Below, in pieces: positions 14,558-20,972 of a stretch of 20,972 nt of DNA; the first letter of the stretch is position 1; every line of letters starts with the position of its first letter. The translations under genes were made by a program, and so were the position numbers. The DNA is from Limnochordia bacterium (GTDB taxonomy: Bacteria > Bacillota > Limnochordia > Darwinibacteriales > DTU012). Below the pieces are notes generated by a model that did no database searches, had not been told where the DNA came from, and saw only the letters and a list, made by a program, of their open reading frames with translations. The DNA is taken from positions 1 through 20,972 of the forward strand of contig SKHL01000160.1 of the NCBI GenBank assembly GCA_007116995.1, given 5' to 3'.

Positions 14558-14587
14558 AAAAGCGAGTGCCCGGCACCCGCTTTTTTT
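14558..14587 (+). terminator. Terminator after the ZIP transporter
   Basis: AAAAGCG-A-GTGCC pairs with GGCAC-C-CGCTTTT with one mismatch, followed by a T run (14581-14587). On the minus strand it also has a four-T end, so it may help end the gltBD transcript. Confidence 0.85.
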
Positions 14588-14640
14588 GATGATTCAACCT
14601 GAGTTATTTCCGGACACTCGGTTCACGGCACCCGTGTTCA
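14563..14640. repeat. Two GGCACCCG-containing palindromic elements, MITE/REP-like
   Basis: GGCACCCG occurs at 14572-14579 and 14627-14634, and CGAGTG (14563-14568) recurs inverted as CACTCG (14615-14620). The second copy can fold through GGACAC (14612-14617) and GTGTTC (14634-14639). It resembles, from memory, the dispersed GGTTCACGGCACC-type repeats of clostridial genomes. The rest of 14641-14735 is A/T-rich and holds nothing I recognise. Confidence 0.35.
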
Positions 14641-14735
14641 TTAACCATATTTATAATAAATATCTGTGCGACACCATATCGTCAAACAACCATGAACAAC
14701 ACTACCGAAGCCATGAAGATCAGTAGAACCTATTG

Positions 14736-16220
14736 TCAAGTCAGATAGGACTCTCCCATCAAATAACGATCGCACTCTTTTGCTGCAGCGCGGCCCTCTT
14801 CAATCGCCCAAACCACTAGGCTTTGTCCCCGCCGCATATCACCAGCTACAAACAGCTTATCTACATTGGTACCGTGGGAACCATGGACAGCCTTTACATT
14901 AGAACGGGCATCCTGGGTGAGACCAATTTGTTCCACTAATGTAGTCTCCGGCCCGAGAAAACCCATAGCCAGTAGTACGAATTGTGTGGGCCAAACCTGC
15001 TCTGTTCCAGGTATTTCCTGAGGCACCAAACGACCGTTTGTGTCGCGCTCCCAGCAAATCTTCACTGTATGCACTGCACGTACCCATCCTTGGTCATCCC
15101 CATCAAACCGCTTAGTCATAATAGCATACTCTCGCGGATCCCGGCCATAAAGTGCGATTGCTTCCTCTTGCCCATAATCAACTCGGTGGATCATGGGCCA
15201 TTGGGGCCAAGGATTATCAACTACTCGCTCTGGAGCTAACTGGGACATAATTTCAAACTGTACGATACTCTGACAACCTTGACGAATAGATGTACCAACA
15301 CAATCCGTCCCTGTATCACCACCACCGATCACTACTACGTCCCGCTTACTAGCAGACATATGTTCATGGTCGGTAGTGCTAGAATCTAGGAGACTCTTTG
15401 TGCTACTTTGCAAAAAGTCCACTGCGAAGTGAATCCCTTTTAACTCGCGACCAGGAACAAGCAAATCCCTTGGCTTGGTAGCTCCTGCACAAAGGACTAT
15501 GGCATCGTAGCTTGCTAGCAGTTGATCCATTGGATAGTCCTTACCCACTTCGGTCCCAGTAACAAATTGGATTCCTTCTGCTGTTAGTATGTCCACACGT
15601 CGCTGAATACGTTTCTTATCCAGCTTCATATTAGGTATACCATACATTAATAAACCACCAATTCGATCTGCTCGTTCGATCACAGTAACCTGATGACCAG
15701 CCTTGTTCAATTGATCCGCACAAGCAAGGCCAGCAGGACCTGATCCCACTACGGCTATCTGTTTTCCTGTTCGGAAACTAGGTGGCCGAGGCACAATCCA
15801 CCCCTCAGCAAACCCCCGATCCACTATGGCACATTCAATATTCTTAATCGTTACTGCATCATCATTGAGGGCTACGGTACACGACCCTTCACAGGGCGCA
15901 GGACAAACACGTCCTGTAAATTCGGGAAAGTTATTCGTCTTCTGCAATCTTGCTAAAGCCTCTTGCCAATGGCCATGGTAGATTAACTCGTTCCATTCGG
16001 GAATCAAATTGTTAATGGGACATCCCGAAACCATTCCAGCCAGTAATGTTCCTGTATGGCAGTAGGGCGTGCCGCAATCCATACAACGAGCGCCTTGTTG
16101 CGCTAACTCCTGGGAACAGAGCTGGTTATGAAACTCCTGCCAGTCTTGGATGCGTTTTCCTGGAGCAATGTCTGTTGGCATCTTACGTAGATACTCTAAA
16201 AATCCAGTGGGTTTACCCAT
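14736..16220 (-). CDS. gltD: Glutamate synthase small subunit GltD
   Basis: Takes electrons from NAD(P)H through FAD and iron-sulfur centres to the large subunit for making glutamate from glutamine and 2-oxoglutarate. The N-terminal ferredoxin-like part has the cysteine sets CMDCGTPYC (Cys46, Cys49, Cys54), GCPINN (Cys67) and CPAPCEGSC. Then come an FAD loop VVGSGPAGLACADQL with IERADRIGGLLMYGIP, and a second nucleotide loop VVVIGGGDTGTDC. The end has the conserved FVAGDMRRGQSLVVWAI FAD segment. At 494 aa it is full length. The ATG has AGGAGG seven bases upstream, and the gene begins 11 bases after the gltB stop, so the two form one operon. Confidence 0.97.
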   Translation of the reverse strand: MGKPTGFLEYLRKMPTDIAPGKRIQDWQEFHNQLCSQELAQQGARCMDCGTPYCHTGTLLAGMVSGCPINNLIPEWNELIYHGHWQEALARLQKTNNFPEFTGRVCPAPCEGSCTVALNDDAVTIKNIECAIVDRGFAEGWIVPRPPSFRTGKQIAVVGSGPAGLACADQLNKAGHQVTVIERADRIGGLLMYGIPNMKLDKKRIQRRVDILTAEGIQFVTGTEVGKDYPMDQLLASYDAIVLCAGATKPRDLLVPGRELKGIHFAVDFLQSSTKSLLDSSTTDHEHMSASKRDVVVIGGGDTGTDCVGTSIRQGCQSIVQFEIMSQLAPERVVDNPWPQWPMIHRVDYGQEEAIALYGRDPREYAIMTKRFDGDDQGWVRAVHTVKICWERDTNGRLVPQEIPGTEQVWPTQFVLLAMGFLGPETTLVEQIGLTQDARSNVKAVHGSHGTNVDKLFVAGDMRRGQSLVVWAIEEGRAAAKECDRYLMGESYLT

Positions 16221-16231
16221 CCTAATTCCTC

Positions 16232-19200
16232 CTAATTCCCGCCAACACGGGCTAAATCTAGACTATTTTCCGAAAAAGCAGCCATGATCGCTTCTTCACC
16301 ACTTAGACCGTTGGCTTTCATCTGCTCGAAAGCTGTCAACATTCGCTTATAGTCCTTCGGCATTACTTTGATAAATGTCTTGCTTACGGAAGCCCAGTGG
16401 GTTAACACATCCATCCCCCGCTGGCTATTGGTATATTGGCAATGCCGTTCCACCATGGTACGAACTGTTTTCAGATCATCTTTATCTAGTTCCTCTAAAT
16501 AAACCATATCTGTATTGCAGCGCTGGCGAAAATCATTACTCTCATCGAGAATATACACAGTGCCTCCACTCATCCCGGCAGCAAAGTTGCGCCCGGCGGA
16601 GCCTAGAATAACTACACAGCCACCGGTCATATACTCACAACCATGATCTCCTACACCCTCAACCACGGCATGAACGCCGCTATTGCGTACACAAAAACGT
16701 TCCCCCGCCATCCCTCGGATATAGGCTTCTCCTGAAGTTGCTCCATAGAAAGCGACATTCCCAATAATAATATTTTCATGGGCGGAAAATGTGCTATCGT
16801 TCGCTGGGGAAACAATAATCTTCCCTCCAGATAACCCTTTACCCAAATAGTCATTGGCATCTCCTTCAAGGCTCATGGTTAATCCCCGAGGAATAAAGGC
16901 CGCAAAACTCTGACCCGCTGAACCTTGAAATGTGAGTCTAATGGTATCGATAGGCAAACCCTCGGAGCCATACTTCCTTGTAATAGTACTACCTAAAATC
17001 GTGCCAACGACACGTTGGGTATTCCTAATGGGCAGTGTGGCTTCAACTGTGCGACCGTGTACTATGGCCGGCTGGCAGATATCCAGTAGAACCTGGGAAT
17101 CTAGAGCTTGATCTAATTGATGATCCTGCTCAACCAGACTAGGTAAGCTCGATGGCACGGTTACATCTGGTTGATACAAAATGCTGGACAGATCTAAGGT
17201 CTTTGCCTTCCAATGCGGCACACCCTGGCGAGGCTGTAGCTTATCTAATCGCCCGACCATTTCTGTAATCGAGCGAAACCCTAAGCTGGCCATGATTTCC
17301 CGTAGATCTTGGGCAATAAAGCGCATTAGGTTTACAACATAGGCTGGATCACCGCAGAATTTAGCGCGAAGATCTGGATTCTGGGTAGCAACCCCTACAG
17401 GGCAAGTGTCAAGATGACATACTCGCATCATTACACATCCAAGGGCCACTAGAGGGGCCGTTGCAAATCCAAACTCTTCGGCTCCTAGCAAGGTGGCAAT
17501 CGCCACATCTCGTCCTGTCATTAACTTACCATCCGTCTCTATCACAACACGACTTCGCAAATTATTAAGCACCAAAGTCTGGTGAGTCTCAGCTAAACCT
17601 AATTCCCAGGGAACTCCAGCATGGCGAATACTAGAGCGAGGCGAAGCACCAGTTCCCCCATCATATCCACTAATCAGGATAACATCTGCTCGCCCTTTCG
17701 CGACCCCAGCGGCAATCGTGCCGACACCGACTGCACTTACCAACTTAACACTAATACGGGCGAGACTATTTGCATTCTTTAGATCGTGAATTAGCTGAGC
17801 CAGATCCTCAATTGAATAGATATCATGGTGAGGTGGCGGAGAAATCAAGCCAACACCTGGCGTGGAGTGACGCACCTTAGCGACCCAGGGATACACCTTT
17901 CTGCCCGGCAATTGACCACCCTCACCTGGTTTTGCACCCTGAGCCATTTTTATCTGTAGCTCTTTCGCATTCACTAAGTATTCACTGGTAACACCAAATC
18001 GCCCTGAAGCCACTTGCTTTATGGCACTACACCGTAAATCTCCATTTTCATCGGGTACAAATCGAGCAGGATCCTCGCCACCCTCTCCTGTGTTACTCTT
18101 ACCACCTAGGCGGTTCATAGCGATAGCTAAACACTCGTGTGCTTCTTTGCTGATGGATCCATAGGACATGGCTCCCGTCTTAAACCGCTTGACAATGGAT
18201 TCCACCGACTCTACTTCATCGATGGGAATAGCTGAGTCTAACGTATCTAATTCCAGAAGATCCCGCAAGGTGTGTGGGGCATCCTCCTGTTTGTTCAGTT
18301 GGTTAGCATATTCCTTGTATGCTTGGTAATCATTGGTTCGTACAGCCACCTGTAATCTGTGAATGGCATCTGGGTTATATAGATGATCCTCTCCAGCCTT
18401 GCGCCACTGATATTCACCTCCACTATCAAGGGTTTCGTCAACGCTCTGGTAGGCCCGTTGATGACGAAAAATCGCTTCTTGAGCAATAACGTCTAGATCA
18501 ATTCCTTCAATCCGAGAAGGGGTCCCTGTAAAATAGGTCTCGATGACCTTCGTGCTTATGCCGATGGCTTCAAAAATCTGCGCACCGCGATAACTTTGCA
18601 CCGTCGAAATACCCATTTTAGACATGATTTTAACGACACCCTTAACTAGGGCTTTAGAATAGTTGGCTATTCCCGTTTCATAGTCTAGGTTCTTAATCTT
18701 ATGGTGATCAATTAACTCCATCACAGTTTCAAAGGCTAAATAAGGATTGACTGCTGTTACTCCATACCCTAACAAAAGGGCCAAATGATGAACATCCCGT
18801 GGTTCTCCAGATTCTAGTACTAAACCAATCTGGGTGCGGGTACCTGCACGTATTAGATGGTGATGAACTCCTGCCACAGCCAACAAGGCGGGAATGGGAA
18901 CTAACGCTTCATCAACATCCCGATCTGATAGAATAATGATGTTAGCTCCATTGTTAATCGCCTGATCTACATTGGCAAACAAGCTCTCCATCGCTGATGC
19001 TAATCCATCAGCTCCACTACTAAGTGGGAAAAGCATTGATACAGTCTCCGCTTGAAATCCGTTTTCGTTAATAAAACGAAGCTTAGCTAACTCCTCATTA
19101 CTTAACACAGGACTTGCCAACTTAATTTGGCAACAGTTGCTCGGTCCAGGGGCTAATAGGTTTCCCTCGGTACCTAAAGTCAATTCTGTGCTAGTCACAA

Positions 19201-20815
19201 TATCCTCCCGTTGTGCATCGATGGGCGGATTCGTTACCTGAGCAAATAACTGCTTGAAGTAGTTATATAACAACTGGGGCTTAGTAGATAATACCGCTAA
19301 GGGGGTATCAATCCCCATCGATCCAATGGGTTCTATTCCATCCTGACCCATCGGAGTCATGACTAAGCGCAGTTCTTCATAGGTATAACCAAAAACTAAT
19401 TGCCGTTTGCGAAGATCCGCAAGTGGCTTAGAAAGGGGTTGAACATTCTTTGGCAAGCTTGCTATGTCGATCAGATTATCTGCTAGCCATTTATCATAGG
19501 AGTGTTGCCCTACTAATGCTTGTTTGATCTCCTCATCTTCCACTATGCGACCAGCCTGGGTGTCCACTAAGAATAAACGGCCTGGCTGTAGTCGTCCCTT
19601 AACTACTACGTCTTCAGGTGCTATGTCCAGCACACCAACCTCTGATGCCATGATCACTAGATTGTCCTTGGTTACATAATAACGGGAGGGACGCAATCCG
19701 TTGCGATCCAGCACGGCGCCAATTAAACGACCATCAGTGAAGGCAATAGAAGCTGGCCCATCCCACGGCTCCATCAGACAACTATGATACTGATAAAATG
19801 CCTTACGCATACTATCCATCGACTCATGCTTACCCCAAGGCTCAGGAATCATCATCATCAGCGCATGAGGAAGAGAATATCCACCTAGCTGTAAGAATTC
19901 CAAGCAATTGTCAAACATTGAGGAATCGCTACCATCTGGATCTAAAATAGGTCCTATTTTCGAGAGGTCCTCGCCAAATAGAGGACTAGCCAGAACAGGT
20001 TGCCGCGCATTCATCCAGTTTACGTTTCCTCTCAGCGCGTTTATCTCTCCATTATGGGCTATATATCGATTAGGATGAGCCCTCTCCCAGCTGGGAAAGG
20101 TATTCGTACTAAACCGAGAGTGCACCAAAGCCAGAGCTGTCTCAACCCGTAAATCCTGGAGCTCCAAATAGAACTGGGGTAATTGGGTCGGGGTAAGCAT
20201 CCCCTTGTAAACAATGGTACTAGTAGATAAACTTGAGATATAGAAACCCCTACTTTTAGACAGATCACTATAGCGAAGTCGCTGTTCCACTTGCTTGCGT
20301 ATGACGAATAGCTTGCGCTCAAACTCCTCTGTTGAGAGCCTGGCGCCTTTCCCAATGAAAATCTGTTCAATAAAGGGCATGCAAGCTTTGGCTGTTTCTC
20401 CAATATGAGTGCTATTCGTGGGCACATCTCGCCAACCTAATATACACTGTCCCTCAGCTTGAATTATCTCCTCAAAAACTTCATGGCAATACTGACGATC
20501 TTGGTGATCTGTAGGAGAAAAAATCATCCCTACACCGTACTCTCCTGCCTGAAGCAATCTAACTTGGCCAAGTCCCATTTCACGTTGGAAAAACAGATGG
20601 GGGATCTGAATCAGAATTCCTGCCCCATCTCCTGTATCTGGATCTGCTCCGCATCCACCCCGGTGATCAAGATTGGCCAGCATTTCCAAACCTTTTTCTA
20701 TTATACTATGGGCCTTAGCGCCCGTTACATTCGCCACAAAACCTACACCACAAGCATCATGTTCAAAGCTAGAATCATACAAACCCTGTCGTTCTCCTAC
20801 ATCAAAATTATTCAT
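16232..20815 (-). CDS. gltB: Glutamate synthase large subunit GltB
   Basis: The 1527-residue alpha subunit. The N-terminal amidotransferase domain starts with a short propeptide; the catalytic Cys is residue 22 in FEHDACGVGFVAN and becomes N-terminal after cleavage. A central domain and the FMN-binding synthase domain follow, with EGGEDPARF, KPGEGGQLPG and ISGYDGGTGASP. The 3Fe-4S cluster ligands are Cys1127, Cys1133 and Cys1138 (CVMMRVCHLDTC). The C-terminal GXGXG beta-helix domain shows repeated Gly motifs (LSGGKIIV, MTGGCVVILG, MSGGTVYIL). The start is set at the second ATG (20813-20815), six bases after GGAGGG; the first ATG (20819-20821) touches that site. No break or missing motif is seen. 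Confidence 0.97.
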   Translation of the reverse strand: MNNFDVGERQGLYDSSFEHDACGVGFVANVTGAKAHSIIEKGLEMLANLDHRGGCGADPDTGDGAGILIQIPHLFFQREMGLGQVRLLQAGEYGVGMIFSPTDHQDRQYCHEVFEEIIQAEGQCILGWRDVPTNSTHIGETAKACMPFIEQIFIGKGARLSTEEFERKLFVIRKQVEQRLRYSDLSKSRGFYISSLSTSTIVYKGMLTPTQLPQFYLELQDLRVETALALVHSRFSTNTFPSWERAHPNRYIAHNGEINALRGNVNWMNARQPVLASPLFGEDLSKIGPILDPDGSDSSMFDNCLEFLQLGGYSLPHALMMMIPEPWGKHESMDSMRKAFYQYHSCLMEPWDGPASIAFTDGRLIGAVLDRNGLRPSRYYVTKDNLVIMASEVGVLDIAPEDVVVKGRLQPGRLFLVDTQAGRIVEDEEIKQALVGQHSYDKWLADNLIDIASLPKNVQPLSKPLADLRKRQLVFGYTYEELRLVMTPMGQDGIEPIGSMGIDTPLAVLSTKPQLLYNYFKQLFAQVTNPPIDAQREDIVTSTELTLGTEGNLLAPGPSNCCQIKLASPVLSNEELAKLRFINENGFQAETVSMLFPLSSGADGLASAMESLFANVDQAINNGANIIILSDRDVDEALVPIPALLAVAGVHHHLIRAGTRTQIGLVLESGEPRDVHHLALLLGYGVTAVNPYLAFETVMELIDHHKIKNLDYETGIANYSKALVKGVVKIMSKMGISTVQSYRGAQIFEAIGISTKVIETYFTGTPSRIEGIDLDVIAQEAIFRHQRAYQSVDETLDSGGEYQWRKAGEDHLYNPDAIHRLQVAVRTNDYQAYKEYANQLNKQEDAPHTLRDLLELDTLDSAIPIDEVESVESIVKRFKTGAMSYGSISKEAHECLAIAMNRLGGKSNTGEGGEDPARFVPDENGDLRCSAIKQVASGRFGVTSEYLVNAKELQIKMAQGAKPGEGGQLPGRKVYPWVAKVRHSTPGVGLISPPPHHDIYSIEDLAQLIHDLKNANSLARISVKLVSAVGVGTIAAGVAKGRADVILISGYDGGTGASPRSSIRHAGVPWELGLAETHQTLVLNNLRSRVVIETDGKLMTGRDVAIATLLGAEEFGFATAPLVALGCVMMRVCHLDTCPVGVATQNPDLRAKFCGDPAYVVNLMRFIAQDLREIMASLGFRSITEMVGRLDKLQPRQGVPHWKAKTLDLSSILYQPDVTVPSSLPSLVEQDHQLDQALDSQVLLDICQPAIVHGRTVEATLPIRNTQRVVGTILGSTITRKYGSEGLPIDTIRLTFQGSAGQSFAAFIPRGLTMSLEGDANDYLGKGLSGGKIIVSPANDSTFSAHENIIIGNVAFYGATSGEAYIRGMAGERFCVRNSGVHAVVEGVGDHGCEYMTGGCVVILGSAGRNFAAGMSGGTVYILDESNDFRQRCNTDMVYLEELDKDDLKTVRTMVERHCQYTNSQRGMDVLTHWASVSKTFIKVMPKDYKRMLTAFEQMKANGLSGEEAIMAAFSENSLDLARVGGN

Positions 20816-20821
20816 TACCAT

Positions 20822-20827
20822 CCCTCC
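20822..20827 (-). promoter_or_regulatory. Ribosome binding site that decides the gltB start
   Basis: GGAGGG on the minus strand directly abuts an upstream ATG (20819-20821) but stands six bases before the next in-frame ATG (20813-20815), favouring the latter. Confidence 0.7.
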
Positions 20828-20865
20828 ACCACATCCAGCTACAAATTAACCCTGTTTGTATTACT

Positions 20866-20894
20866 ACTCTATTACTACAGCCCAGAAATGTAAA
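20866..20894 (-). promoter_or_regulatory. Candidate gltB promoter
   Basis: On the minus strand TTTACA (complement of 20889-20894), a 17-base spacer and TAGAGT (complement of 20866-20871) form a sigma-A-like promoter about 50 bases before the gltB start. Each box matches four to five of six consensus bases. Confidence 0.4.
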
Positions 20895-20917
20895 GGATTT
20901 TAACCTGATCATACAGG

Positions 20918-20972
20918 TATACATGGATAATGAAAGAAGGATATATAGACCTTCTTTCATTATCCATGTATA
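20918..20972. repeat. 23-bp perfect inverted repeat upstream of gltB
   Basis: The arms 20918-20940 and 20950-20972 are exact reverse complements over 23 bases (outer end TATACATGG, inner end GAAAGAAGG), with a 9-base A/T loop ATATATAGA. The right arm reaches the window edge, so the repeat may be longer. No clear T run follows on either visible side. It could be an extended terminator stem of a neighbouring gene, an operator, or a MITE-like element. Confidence 0.85.

Noticed and set aside
14529..14726. Small plus-strand reading frame of 65 codons after the ZIP gene
   Set aside because: It starts inside the ZIP gene end, runs through a terminator and the palindromic repeats, and its product looks like no protein.
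20459..20893. Plus-strand reading frame of 144 codons opposite the gltB start
   Set aside because: It is antisense to the conserved GltB N-terminus and has no ribosome site or recognisable product.
1..20972. CRISPR arrays, tRNA/rRNA genes, insertion sequences or phage genes
   Set aside because: No regular direct-repeat arrays, cloverleaf-like sequences, transposase or phage proteins were found on either strand.

Overview
The window looks like the chromosome of a Bacillota (Firmicutes) bacterium, most likely an anaerobic clostridial or Negativicutes-type lineage. The pointers are AGGAGG-type ribosome binding sites, moderate G+C, a ydaO-class c-di-AMP riboswitch, a YkwD-like CAP protein and a single-chain fused E1 dehydrogenase. 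No tRNA, rRNA, CRISPR array, transposase or phage gene was seen. The lineage is an inference from gene style, not from a marker gene.

Layout. (1) 25-862, minus strand: a sorbitol-6-phosphate-dehydrogenase-like SDR with its own terminator. An open, protein-like reading frame continues upstream of its first ATG to 1012 but has no normal start codon. (2) About 1013-1329: a divergent control region with repeated TGGTAT half-sites, two GTATAC-centred operator-like sites, an extended -10 promoter and a dyad at the expected transcription start. (3) 1330-10882, plus strand: a compact seven-gene operon. It encodes a zinc-type alcohol/polyol dehydrogenase, lipB, lipA, a lipoylated E2 acyltransferase, E3 (lpdA), a fused E1 alpha-beta thiamine-diphosphate dehydrogenase and a PHP-domain protein. 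(4) 10911-13034: a promoter, a c-di-AMP riboswitch and a rho-independent terminator, followed by a frameshifted transglutaminase-like gene and an intact Gfo/Idh/MocA oxidoreductase. (5) 13082-14542: a bidirectional terminator, a CAP-domain protein on the minus strand and a ZIP metal transporter on the plus strand. (6) 14736-20815, minus strand: gltB-gltD (glutamate synthase), with a promoter and a 23-bp perfect inverted repeat upstream.

How the genes may work together. The central operon encodes a whole 2-oxoacid/acyloin-type dehydrogenase complex (E1, E2, E3) together with the two enzymes that make and attach its lipoyl cofactor. It is surrounded by three different sugar/polyol-type oxidoreductases (SDR, zinc MDR, Gfo/Idh) and a PHP phosphoesterase-like protein. 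This suggests a dedicated catabolic module: polyol or keto-sugar derivatives are oxidised by the dehydrogenases, and a 2-oxo or alpha-hydroxyketo intermediate is cleaved to an acyl-CoA by the complex. The true substrate cannot be read from the sequence. This module, together with the c-di-AMP control of the adjoining transcription unit, is the best candidate for an undescribed system. The gltBD region is ordinary nitrogen metabolism.
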